Positions 1 to 7,754 of a DNA stretch of 64,000 bases are shown piece by piece. Both the position numbers and the translations under genes were made by a program. Under the pieces are notes generated by a model. It did not search any database and was not told the DNA's origin. It saw only the letters and a program-made list of their open reading frames with translations. Origin of the DNA: an uncultured bacterium (GTDB lineage Bacteria > Planctomycetota > UBA1135 > UBA2386); assembly GCA_937906475.1 (NCBI GenBank), contig CALCZA010000057.1:1-64000 (forward strand), read 5' to 3'. Every line of letters begins with the position of its first letter. Position 1 is the first letter of the stretch.

Positions 1-351
1 GGTGGTGGTGGTGGTGGTGGCTCGCATGGTCTCGTAGTGGCGGTATGAGGTTCCGGGAAGAGCCGGTGGTAGTGCGGCTTCTCGAGAGCGATGTCGTGGA
101 CAGTAATACTCTGAATCTGTGTTGCGGTTGCAGGTAAATACGAGGGAAAGGGGTGATGGTTGACCTGTTTGTTACGTGGTCAAATCTGCACGAAGGCCGG
201 CACCGATTTGCGTGAGCAGATTCGAAGTGCTTTTCTGGCTTTCGGGGGTACACTTCTGCGCCGATTCGGAGGAGTCGGCCTACCGTTGGTCGATCTGTGC
301 GTCCGGTTTTCGCCGGCGCGTAATGAACAAACGTAAGCTATTCAGCGTGCC
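1..351. other. Upstream region of metK with GGT repeat at the edge
   Basis: No supported gene is seen here. Bases 1-18 are six GGT triplets. Read on the plus strand from base 1 they give a glycine run that ends at a TGA at 46-48, so they could be the end of a glycine-rich protein beginning outside the window; this cannot be tested here. Bases 160-165 (TTGACC) and 178-183 (GGTCAA) form a perfect 6-bp inverted repeat with a 12-base spacer. A TATTCA at 339-344 sits 7 bases before the metK start and resembles a -10 box. No S-box or SAM-II riboswitch fold is visible by eye. Confidence 0.5.
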
Positions 352-1512
352 ATGAGTAAGGAACTGCGACTTTTCACCAGTGAATCTGTAAGCGAAGGCC
401 ATCCGGACAAGGTCTGTGACCAGATATCGGATGCGATCCTCGACGCCATTTTGGCCCAGGACCCGGAATCCCGGGTTGCCTGTGAGACCATGGTTTCCCG
501 TGGCTTCGCAGTGATTGCTGGCGAGATTACGACCAAGGCCTACGTCGACTTCCAGGAGACGGCCCGGAACGTGATCAAGGAGATCGGCTACGACGATCCT
601 GAAATCGGCTTCGATTCCAACTCCTGCGCGGTGTTGACGTCGATCCAGGCGCAGTCCGCTGACATTGCTCTCGGGGTCGATGAGACCACGTCGCAGGGCA
701 AGGAGCAGGGCGCTGGCGACCAGGGCATGATGTTCGGCTACGCGTGCAACGAAACCGACGCGCTGATGCCGTTCCCGATCCACTACAGCCACCGCATCCT
801 CGAGAAGTTGGCTGAAGTGCGTAAGAGCCGCAAATACCCATTCTTGCGTCCTGACTCGAAGAGCCAGTTGACGGTCGAATACGACGCCGATGGCAACGCC
901 AAGCGCGTCCACACGGTCGTTATTTCGCACCAGCACAGCCCGGACGTTTCGACCGAAGACCTCGCCGCCGCGCTGAAGAGCACCGCGCTCGAAGTTCTGC
1001 CCGAGAACATGGTGGACGCCGACACGCGTTGGTTCCTGAACCCGACCGGCCGCTTTGTCGAGGGTGGCCCGAAGGCCGACTGTGGTCTGACCGGTCGCAA
1101 GATCATCGTCGACACCTACGGCGGCATGGGCCGTCACGGTGGTGGCGCCTTCTCGGGTAAGGACCCGAGCAAGGTTGACCGTTCGGCTGCCTACGCGGGC
1201 CGCTGGGTCGCGAAGAACGTCGTCGCTGCTGGTTACGCCGACCGCTGTGAAGTGCAACTCGCTTACGCGATTGGTGTTGCCGAGCCGGTCAGCATTCGTT
1301 GTGACCTGTTTGGCACCGGCACGGTGTCGGACGATGCGCTGACGACCGCGATTCGTGAGGTCTTCGACCTGCGCCCTGCTGGCATCATTGGGGCCCTCCA
1401 ACTCAAGCGCCCGGTCTTCCGTCAGACTGCCGCTTACGGCCACTTTGGCCGTCCAGAGTTCACCTGGGAGCGCACCGACCGAGTCGAAGCGCTGCGCAAG
1501 ATCCTCGGCTAA
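352..1512 (+). CDS. metK: S-adenosylmethionine synthetase
   Basis: This enzyme makes S-adenosylmethionine from methionine and ATP in the cytoplasm and supplies all methylation reactions. The 386 residues match the usual family length. The start region carries SEGHPDK (residues about 14-20), whose His and Asp bind ATP and Mg2+. [12 protein letters not shown] near residue 120 is the family signature, and [19 protein letters not shown] near residue 264 is the phosphate loop. The protein ends with the conserved FGRPEFTWE segment. The ATG at 352 is the natural start because it gives the standard [18 protein letters not shown] opening. No Shine-Dalgarno is evident. The gene appears monocistronic, with 337 bases before the next gene. 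Confidence 0.97.
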   Translation: MSKELRLFTSESVSEGHPDKVCDQISDAILDAILAQDPESRVACETMVSRGFAVIAGEITTKAYVDFQETARNVIKEIGYDDPEIGFDSNSCAVLTSIQAQSADIALGVDETTSQGKEQGAGDQGMMFGYACNETDALMPFPIHYSHRILEKLAEVRKSRKYPFLRPDSKSQLTVEYDADGNAKRVHTVVISHQHSPDVSTEDLAAALKSTALEVLPENMVDADTRWFLNPTGRFVEGGPKADCGLTGRKIIVDTYGGMGRHGGGAFSGKDPSKVDRSAAYAGRWVAKNVVAAGYADRCEVQLAYAIGVAEPVSIRCDLFGTGTVSDDALTTAIREVFDLRPAGIIGALQLKRPVFRQTAAYGHFGRPEFTWERTDRVEALRKILG

Positions 1513-1849
1513 GGCCCCGTTTCGCGCCTGGAGCGCCGCTGAGAGTCTCGGACGTGGCGAGCGCCCGCAATCAGTAGGGCGCCCAGATCCGGGCCAATCT
1601 CCGCCGCAATTTGCGGGGGCACTCCGCGCAGCTCGAGCCGAGCGCTGTGAACGTGCTAGGTCCCGATGCCGATGAGGGGGTAGCTTGGGCCGAGTTAGCG
1701 TTTTCTCAGTTGCGTCCTGACGTTCGTAGCCAAACTCCGGTCCCGCCATTGCGAGTTTCGATACGTCGGATTCTGGCTGGAAGTTGGTTTCGCGGCCGTG
1801 GTTCGCGACTATGGATAAGCGAACCCTGGCGAACCCAGGAGAGGTGGTC
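1513..1849. other. Intergenic region metK to HEAT gene
   Basis: No gene is supported. Overlapping ORFs on both strands are shadows without family character. A GCGCCC (1561-1566) and GGGCGC (1577-1582) pair can form a short hairpin after metK, but no T-run follows. A good ribosome binding site, AGGAGAGGT at 1837-1845, belongs to the next gene. Confidence 0.4.
1561..1582 (+). terminator. Weak hairpin after metK
   Basis: Six base pairs (GCGCCC with GGGCGC) around a 10-base loop, 49 bases after the metK stop. There is no downstream T-run, so this is only a possible terminator. Confidence 0.2.
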
Positions 1850-2980
1850 ATGCAAGAGCAAGAAGTCGAAGTCTCCTTCTGTGATCTCTGCGGCACGTCG
1901 GTGCCCGCTGGAGATATTGACGCGCAATTGGCTGTTCTGCATCAGGGCAAGACGATTGGCGGTTGTTGCCTTCATGCGTTACGCGGCGCGGCGCCTGCTA
2001 CGGATGACGCAATGAGTGCTGCGAACTCGATGCCTGGAGCCGCTCTGAAGGCTCCGGCGTCGGTTTCAGGTGGCTCCGCATCCGCGTCGGTCGGTCGCGA
2101 CTCAAGCCGCATGCTGACTGTCGCGATCGTCATGATGATCGCGTTCGCCGGTGGCGTGATGTTCCTCGAGAGCCGCTTATCCCGCCTTGAAAACGCGTCG
2201 GACAAGGCTGCGGATGCCGCGGCGATCCGCCAGGCGTCCGACAGTGTCGCGTTGCAGGCGCTGTCGGTGAAGGCCGACGGGTTTGCGGGGCGTGCTGACG
2301 TTGCCGACCTTGGCCTTAAGCAGACCGAACTGGCCAACGCCGTTGCGACCTTGGCCGACGACGGCATGCAGCGGCAGAAAATCCTCGAGCAGGAAGTCGG
2401 TGGCTTGCGGACGCAGGTCAACGAAACGATGGCCAAGATCGTCGACTACCGGCCGTTGTTCGAAGATTTGCGGCAGCGCCAAACGCGCGCTCTGGCCGCA
2501 GTAGAAGGCCTCCGTAGCGAGGTTGCTGCGGTGCCTGTATCGGCACCGCCTGGTCCCGGCGCCGCACCGGCGATCAGTGAACCGGTGATCGATTTGCCGT
2601 CGGAGTTGGCTGACCAAGTGCGCAAGTTGTCGGCGGCGGATCCCGCGGTTCGATTCGAGGCGGTCGATGTCTTGGCCGAGAGTAAGAACCTGAAGGTTCT
2701 GCCGTATATGCTGCCACTAGCCAAGGATCCGGATGCGTTCGTGCGCCGCTTGACCGTCGAAGGGTTGCGCGAGTTCCGGCAGCCAGAGGCCGTCGATGCG
2801 CTGCTGGCTGCGCTGCTCGATGAAGACGAGAACGTTTGCGATACCGCGTGGCGATCGCTGCGCGACTTGACTGGTCAGAAGTTCAAGTTTGAAGCTTCTG
2901 CGAGCAAGGACGCTCGCGGTCGGGCGGCGCAAGCATGGCAAGACTGGTGGGCCAAGGCGCGGGCGACGTTCGGTAAGTAG
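1850..2980 (+). CDS. Membrane-anchored HEAT-repeat protein
   Basis: 376 residues. The N-terminal segment has a CDLCGTSVP motif (about residues 11-19) and two further cysteines near residues 40-41, which could bind a metal. One membrane helix lies at about residues 87-107 (MLTVAIVMMIAFAGGVMFL). A probable coiled coil follows to about residue 220, then a Pro/Ala-rich hinge, then HEAT-like repeats in the last 130 residues. The protein ends with LTGQKFKF and WQDWW, a tail shared with three other loci in this window. The start at 1850 was chosen over an in-frame ATG at 1784 because AGGAGAGGT precedes it at the right distance. The partner and function are unknown. HEAT repeats suggest a protein-binding scaffold. 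Confidence 0.85.
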   Translation: MQEQEVEVSFCDLCGTSVPAGDIDAQLAVLHQGKTIGGCCLHALRGAAPATDDAMSAANSMPGAALKAPASVSGGSASASVGRDSSRMLTVAIVMMIAFAGGVMFLESRLSRLENASDKAADAAAIRQASDSVALQALSVKADGFAGRADVADLGLKQTELANAVATLADDGMQRQKILEQEVGGLRTQVNETMAKIVDYRPLFEDLRQRQTRALAAVEGLRSEVAAVPVSAPPGPGAAPAISEPVIDLPSELADQVRKLSAADPAVRFEAVDVLAESKNLKVLPYMLPLAKDPDAFVRRLTVEGLREFRQPEAVDALLAALLDEDENVCDTAWRSLRDLTGQKFKFEASASKDARGRAAQAWQDWWAKARATFGK

Positions 2981-3217
2981 TTTCGAAAGCCGCGCCAAGC
3001 AGTTGGCGTGCCTTCGGACTGCTAGCGGGAGTTTGACGATGAAGTCATGGCGACGGTTGCCCGGCGTCGGGAGGTCGCCGAGTAACGTTCTTCGTGTCTG
3101 GCGAAGATTGCCGACGAGCAGTCTTGCGCTAGAGGCCTTGCTGCGGCCTGCTACAAGTTCGTCCGACGGAAGCGCTGATGAACGCGATCACGCGCCCGAA
3201 CGCACACGTAGTAAATC

Positions 3218-4657
3218 ATGGCTTGGCATAACCGCACGAAGATCGTCGCCACTCTCGGTCCTGCATCTGACACCGACGAGATCGTTACCGATCTGATGGG
3301 CAACGGTGTGGATGTGTTTCGCATTAACTGTGCCCACGCAGACCACGAGACGATTGGCGTTGTCGTCAACCGGATTCGCCGCCTCGCGAAGCGCCTTGAT
3401 CGCGCCGTCGGCATCCTGGCCGACTTGCAAGGGCCCAAGATCCGCGTCGGCAAACTGAAGAACGCTGAGCCGATCTACCTGAAGCGCGGCGACGTGATGA
3501 TCATCGATGTGACCCCGGGTGTCATCGGCGAAGTGGAGAGTGATGGCACGATCCGGATAGGCACTGGCTACGAGCGGTTGGCCAAAGACGTGTCGAAGGG
3601 TGAGCGCATTCTGCTCGATGACGGCAATCTCGAGGTCAAGGTTACCAGCGTCGTTGGGCCGTGCATCCACACGCGCATCGTCTACGGCGGTATCCTGATT
3701 CAGTCGAAGGGCATCAACTTGCCTGGCACCAAGGTGTCGGCTAGTTGCCTTTCGAAGAAGGATCTGGCCGACCTGGCATGCGTGCTCAAGAACGAGGTCG
3801 ACTTTGTCGCGTTGTCCTTCGTGCGTGAGGCCTCCGATGTGACGGAACTCCGGAGGCACATCAAGAGGCTCGGTGGCGATGTGCAAGTCATCGCTAAAAT
3901 CGAGCGACCCGAAGCCGTGAAGAACCTGCCCGCGATCCTTGAGGTGTCCGATGCGTTGATGGTCGCGCGCGGGGATATGGGGGTTGAAATGGGCCCGGAA
4001 GCTGTTCCGCCGGTACAGAAGCGCATCATCGCTCTCGCGAACGAGCTCAAGAAGCCGGTGATCACGGCGACCCAGATGTTGGAGTCGATGATCGTCAATC
4101 CGCGTCCGACGCGCGCCGAGGCCTCGGATGTTGCCAACGCAATCTACGACGGCACGTCTGCGGTCATGCTTTCGGGGGAGACGGCGTCCGGCAAATATCC
4201 GGTGCGCACCGTCAAGACGATGGAGAAGATCGTTCGGTCCGCCGAGCGCGAAGCCTATTCGGACATGGGGCAGCGCGCCCGCCGGGTTAAGCGGCCGATG
4301 GCGCTGGTCGAAGCGACCGTTCGTGCCGCGGCGCACGCGGCCTTCAATGCTGGCGCCAAGCTGATCGTCTGCTACACCGAGACCGGCTCGACCGCCCAGC
4401 AAGTAGCTGGCGAGCGGCCGCCGACCCGTATCGTCAGTTTTACCCATTCGCGCCGGACCGTACAGCGGTTGACGCTGGTGTGGGGGGTTATCCCGCTCAA
4501 GATCGCGGCAGGTCGCACCAGCGCCCAGATGATCCTTTTCGGCGACCGGGCGTTGCGCACTGGCGACTTGGTCAAATCGGGCGACTGCATCGTTCAGATC
4601 GCTGGCACTTTGCGCCAGTCGGGCCTGACGAACACCATGACGATTCGGACCATGTAG
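3218..4657 (+). CDS. pyk: Pyruvate kinase
   Basis: Transfers phosphate from phosphoenolpyruvate to ADP, giving pyruvate and ATP in glycolysis. The 479 residues are typical. The opening RTKIVATLGPAS is the family N-terminus. KIERPEAV supplies the active-site lysine, MVARGDMGVEMGPE the Mg2+ site, and ITATQMLESMI with RPTRAEASDVANA forms the substrate site. The C-terminal allosteric domain runs from about residue 350. The ATG at 3218 gives the standard opening. No neighbouring gene is translationally coupled to it. Confidence 0.97.
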   Translation: MAWHNRTKIVATLGPASDTDEIVTDLMGNGVDVFRINCAHADHETIGVVVNRIRRLAKRLDRAVGILADLQGPKIRVGKLKNAEPIYLKRGDVMIIDVTPGVIGEVESDGTIRIGTGYERLAKDVSKGERILLDDGNLEVKVTSVVGPCIHTRIVYGGILIQSKGINLPGTKVSASCLSKKDLADLACVLKNEVDFVALSFVREASDVTELRRHIKRLGGDVQVIAKIERPEAVKNLPAILEVSDALMVARGDMGVEMGPEAVPPVQKRIIALANELKKPVITATQMLESMIVNPRPTRAEASDVANAIYDGTSAVMLSGETASGKYPVRTVKTMEKIVRSAEREAYSDMGQRARRVKRPMALVEATVRAAAHAAFNAGAKLIVCYTETGSTAQQVAGERPPTRIVSFTHSRRTVQRLTLVWGVIPLKIAAGRTSAQMILFGDRALRTGDLVKSGDCIVQIAGTLRQSGLTNTMTIRTM

Positions 4658-4676
4658 GCCAGCCAGCGGCGGACCC

Positions 4677-4762
4677 AGCGGTAAATCTTAGCGGTAAATC
4701 CCACGGTCAATCCCACGCTGCCTCCCGCGGTGAACCCCACGCGGAGCCCCAAATCGCACCCC
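4677..4762. repeat. Degenerate 12-13 bp tandem repeat
   Basis: Seven adjacent units of 12-13 bases follow pyk. The first two are nearly identical (AGCGGTAAATCTT, AGCGGTAAATCCC). Later units drift but keep a C-rich end (ACGGTCAATCCC, ACGCTGCCTCCC, GCGGTGAACCCC, ACGCGGAGCCCC, AAATCGCACCCC). The stretch lies between pyk and the rplM promoter and is not part of a supported gene. Confidence 0.5.
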
Positions 4763-4842
4763 GATGAGGGCTGTCTGGGGGGCCGTGGCATGGCCCGAGC
4801 CTAATGGCGCTCAGTTCCCCGGCCAACGGGTTCGGTTCGGCG

Positions 4843-4871
4843 TTGACACCGGGGAGGATCTCGTTAGTCTG
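4843..4871 (+). promoter_or_regulatory. Candidate promoter of rplM-rpsI
   Basis: TTGACA at 4843-4848 is a perfect -35 consensus. The segment GTTAGTCT (4863-4870) lies at about -10 spacing but matches TATAAT poorly. It sits about 50 bases before the rplM start, where a ribosomal protein promoter is expected. Confidence 0.45.
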
Positions 4872-4919
4872 TTCGCCCCTTATCCGGTGTTGCCAGCCTT
4901 GGCTGGGGACATCACGTCG

Positions 4920-5381
4920 ATGCAATTGACCATGACCAAGACCACTTTCGCGACCGTCGAGAAGAGCCAGGAAGCCATGAACACGTGGCACGTGATCGAC
5001 GCGTCCGGCCAGACCCTGGGCCGCTTGGCGACTGAGGTTGCCACGATCCTGATGGGTAAGCACCGTCCGGATTACACCCCGCACATCCTGGTGGGCGAAG
5101 GCGTCATTGTCATCAACGCCGGCAAGATTAGGCTTTCGGGCAACAAGGCCAACACGCGTGAATACACGTTCTACACGGGTCACCCAGGTGGTCTGCGTAA
5201 GCGTCTCCTCGGCGAATACCTCGAGTCGGCTCCGGACGAGGTCGTGCGTTTAGCCGTGCGTCGTATGCTGCCGAAGAACCGCATCGCGCGCCGCATGATT
5301 GCCCGCTTGAAGGTTTACCGCGACGACGCGCATAAGCACGCCGCGCAGAAGCCGGACAACGTCGATATTTCCGCTTCCTAA
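4920..5381 (+). CDS. rplM: Ribosomal protein L13
   Basis: Large-subunit ribosomal protein of 153 residues. The diagnostic sequences are WHVIDASGQTLGRLAT, followed by LMGKHRPDYTPH, and then AVRRMLPKNRIARRMIARLKVY near the C-terminus. The ATG at 4920 was chosen because GGGGA lies about 10 bases upstream. An ATG at 4932 is also possible, while extension to 4764 would add sequence unlike any L13. rpsI follows after 54 bases, the usual L13-S9 pair. Confidence 0.95.
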   Translation: MQLTMTKTTFATVEKSQEAMNTWHVIDASGQTLGRLATEVATILMGKHRPDYTPHILVGEGVIVINAGKIRLSGNKANTREYTFYTGHPGGLRKRLLGEYLESAPDEVVRLAVRRMLPKNRIARRMIARLKVYRDDAHKHAAQKPDNVDISAS

Positions 5382-5418
5382 GCACCAGCTTCCAAGCACC
5401 AACAGCTTTTAAGCACCA
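5380..5418. repeat. Three AAGCACCA direct repeats between rplM and rpsI
   Basis: The octamer AAGCACCA occurs at 5380-5387, 5394-5401 and 5411-5418. The first copy overlaps the rplM stop and all lie within the short gap before rpsI. They may come from local duplication or be an RNA site. Function unknown. Confidence 0.5.
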
Positions 5419-5435
5419 AATTGGATCAATAGAAC

Positions 5436-5834
5436 GTGGTAGTCAACAACCCGTACATCTGGGGCACCGGCCGTCGCAAGACGTCGACCGCTCGCGTCCG
5501 TATCAAGCCCGGCACCGGCAAGTTCATCGTCAACGGAAAGGAGATAGAGGCCTTCTTCGTGACCGATGACACCCGGCGCGCTGCCTATGAGCCGCTGGTC
5601 GCCACCGAGACTCGCGATACCTACGACATCTGGGTCAACGTCAAGGGCGGTGGTATCACCGGCCAAGCCGGTGCAATCAGTCTTGGTATCGCTCGTGCGC
5701 TGTGCAAAGAGAACGAGAACCTGGAAGCCTTGCTCCGCGAGAGCAGCCTCTTGACTCGTGACTCCCGCCAAGTCGAGCGTAAGAAGTACGGTCGCCACAA
5801 GGCACGTCGTTCGACGCAGTTCAGCAAGCGCTAG
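5436..5834 (+). CDS. rpsI: Ribosomal protein S9
   Basis: Small-subunit ribosomal protein of 132 residues. [17 protein letters not shown] near the start, [19 protein letters not shown] in the middle and the basic tail ending QFSKR are the S9 signatures; the tail reaches the decoding centre. The start is GTG at 5436, because no ATG lies in frame between the upstream stop and the conserved N-terminus. It is very likely transcribed with rplM. Confidence 0.96.
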   Translation: MVVNNPYIWGTGRRKTSTARVRIKPGTGKFIVNGKEIEAFFVTDDTRRAAYEPLVATETRDTYDIWVNVKGGGITGQAGAISLGIARALCKENENLEALLRESSLLTRDSRQVERKKYGRHKARRSTQFSKR

Positions 5835-5877
5835 CTTGTTGTCTGGCAGGGTCGCCGTCTGGCGATCCTAGTTGCTG

Positions 5878-5912
5878 GCTAGAGGCCTCTCGGGCCTAGC
5901 CAACCCTAGGCT
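5878..5912 (+). promoter_or_regulatory. Two overlapping, mutually exclusive hairpins before the YebC-type gene
   Basis: GGCTA (5878-5882) pairs with TAGCC (5898-5902), with GGCC pairing inside. Alternatively GCCTAG (5895-5900) pairs with CTAGGC (5907-5912). Both use bases 5895-5902, so they cannot form together. The layout resembles a terminator/antiterminator, but no T-run follows. Confidence 0.3.
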
Positions 5913-5964
5913 TAGCGGCCTTGGTCCAATGGGCATCGCGCCAGTTGGGCCTACCTGCGGAAAC

Positions 5965-6732
5965 ATGGCAGGCCACTCCCACTCTTCGAACATCAAGTTC
6001 CGGAAGAACCGCGTCGACGCGCAGCGCGCGAAGGCGTTTTCGAAGTTGTCGCGGATGATCACCGTCGCCTCAAAGGAAGGCGGGGGTTGCCCGGATGCGA
6101 ATGCCAAATTGCGCATGGCGCTCGACAAGGCGCGCGTTCTCAGCATGCCCAAGGAAGGCATCGAGAAGGCGATCAAGAAGGGCACGGGCGAAAGTTCGCT
6201 CGGCGACTTCGACGAGATCTGCTACGAGGGCTATGGCCCTGGTGGCGTTGCGTTGATGCTCGAAATCCTGACCGATAACCGCAATCGCACGGCTGCCGAT
6301 GTGCGCATGGTGCTTGAGAAGCACGGTGGCAACCTCGGCACCAATGGCGCGGTTGCCTGGATGTTCGAACGCCGTGGCCGATGGATTGTGCCAGCCGAGC
6401 GCGGCGATGGCGATGCATGGACCGAAGAGACCTTGCTCGAAGTCGTTTTGGAAGCCGGCGCTGATGACCTCATCCAAGACGGTGATGAGTTCGTCGTGCT
6501 GAGCACCATTGGCGCGTTCGGTGAGGTCAACGGGTCCTTGTCGGCGAGTGGTATTACGTTCCGCGACGCCGGACTCGCTAGCGTTCCGACGCAGCGCACA
6601 GAGGTAACCGATGCGAAAGTCGCGGCTCGATTGCTGCGTCTGATCGATGCTTTGGAAGATAATGAAGACGTCCAAGAAGTGTTCAGTAACGAAGACTTCA
6701 GTGACAACGTCGTGGCTGTATTGGAGGCCTAG
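5965..6732 (+). CDS. YebC/PmpR-type transcriptional or translational regulator
   Basis: 255 residues of the YebC/PmpR (TACO1) family. The N-terminus MAGHSHSSNIKFRKNRVDAQ resembles the standard MAGHSKWANIKHRK opening and fixes the start at 5965. The longer ORF from 5872 reads through a hairpin region. SKLSRMITVASKEGGGCPDANAKL, EKAIKKGTG and YEGYGPGGVALMLEILTDNRNRT are characteristic. Family members are described as regulators and as factors easing ribosome stalling; which applies here cannot be told. The end overlaps the ribosome binding site of the next gene, suggesting co-expression. Confidence 0.92.
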   Translation: MAGHSHSSNIKFRKNRVDAQRAKAFSKLSRMITVASKEGGGCPDANAKLRMALDKARVLSMPKEGIEKAIKKGTGESSLGDFDEICYEGYGPGGVALMLEILTDNRNRTAADVRMVLEKHGGNLGTNGAVAWMFERRGRWIVPAERGDGDAWTEETLLEVVLEAGADDLIQDGDEFVVLSTIGAFGEVNGSLSASGITFRDAGLASVPTQRTEVTDAKVAARLLRLIDALEDNEDVQEVFSNEDFSDNVVAVLEA

Positions 6733-6734
6733 AA

Positions 6735-7688
6735 GTGGAAAAAACGAATCGGTGGTTCTGGGTCGGTTCGCGACCTGAAGTTCAAGACGCGCTAACAGCT
6801 GCTCTCGGTAGCGGCCCCACGGATGCGTCGGTTGCCGATGCTGCCGATGGCGATATGGTCGTTGTCGATCCGCAGGCAGATGCTGCCGTGATGGCCGCTA
6901 TGCCGCACGGTCACGCGTTCAGTGGCGTGCGCGCGCTCAAGTTGCGCCGTGGTGTCGCGGTCTACGTGTTGGTGGACTCTGACGATGCGATTGGCGTGCA
7001 GTTGACGCGATTCACGCTCGCCGACGGCGTGCTGACATGGAATGTCGAGAAGCAGGAACTGTGCACCGACGAGTTGCGCATTGGTGCGATGTCGCATCGG
7101 CGTCCGTCGGTCGATGGCCTGTTGGCACGCCTGCAGGGTGAGGCTGGCGCGCATGGCCAAGAGAACAGTCTGCAGCGCTTGATGCGGTTCGAGCGCGAAG
7201 ACTCGCTGCTGACCAAGCTCCAGGATGCGGAGACCGGCTTGTTCGATGGCCACTACGCGACCCTGAAGCTGGACGAAGAATGGAAGCGCTCGCGTCGCTT
7301 CCACCAGCCCTTGTCGTTACTGCTCCTGGACATTGGGTTCCAAGGCGAGATGAGTGACCTCGAGCGCCGCTCGGGACTAGCCGAGGCCGCCGGGGTATTT
7401 CTCAACGAGTGCCGCGACATTGATGTGCTCGCGCGCTTTTCCGAGAGTGTCTTCCTGTTCTTGCTGCCGGGCACTGGTGTCGAGGGCGCCCAGGTGCTCG
7501 CCAATCGCATCGTCGGATCGCTGAAAGAGCGGTTGCAAGGGCAGGTTGCCGCCAATCCATTTGGTGGATTGAGCACCGTTCCGTCGGCTGAGATCACTGG
7601 CCGCAAGAGCTTTGTGGCCGTCGCCGAGGCCTGTCTGACCAAGGCAAAAGAGGCTGGTGCTGGCGTAGTTTGTAGCTCCTGGCAATAG
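6735..7688 (+). CDS. Degenerate GGDEF-domain protein
   Basis: 317 residues starting at GTG 6735, with GGAGG at 6723-6727 inside the end of the previous gene. Residues 1 to about 140 form an alpha/beta segment, perhaps a decayed receiver. The second half aligns with a diguanylate cyclase: AETGLFDGHYATL at the DxLTGLxNR position, LSLLLLDIG for the metal-binding strand, and DVLARFSESVFLFLLPGTG where RYGGDEF is expected. The active GGDEF motif is replaced by SESVF, so cyclase activity is unlikely. The RxxD inhibitory site (RDID), five residues upstream, is kept. It may bind c-di-GMP or act as a scaffold. Confidence 0.75.
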   Translation: MEKTNRWFWVGSRPEVQDALTAALGSGPTDASVADAADGDMVVVDPQADAAVMAAMPHGHAFSGVRALKLRRGVAVYVLVDSDDAIGVQLTRFTLADGVLTWNVEKQELCTDELRIGAMSHRRPSVDGLLARLQGEAGAHGQENSLQRLMRFEREDSLLTKLQDAETGLFDGHYATLKLDEEWKRSRRFHQPLSLLLLDIGFQGEMSDLERRSGLAEAAGVFLNECRDIDVLARFSESVFLFLLPGTGVEGAQVLANRIVGSLKERLQGQVAANPFGGLSTVPSAEITGRKSFVAVAEACLTKAKEAGAGVVCSSWQ

Positions 7689-7754
7689 TCGGACATTGGC
7701 GCGTAGCCCGCGCTGGCTCGTTACGTTCTTGGAGCGAGCCCCGAATCCGCAGCC

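Noticed and set aside
1-351. SAM riboswitch upstream of metK
   Set aside because: No S-box or SAM-II conserved core could be recognised by eye.
280-1896. 538-codon minus-strand ORF
   Set aside because: Shadow of metK with no family features and a biased Arg/Val composition typical of antisense frames in GC-rich DNA.
3188-4447. 419-codon minus-strand ORF
   Set aside because: Shadow of pyk.
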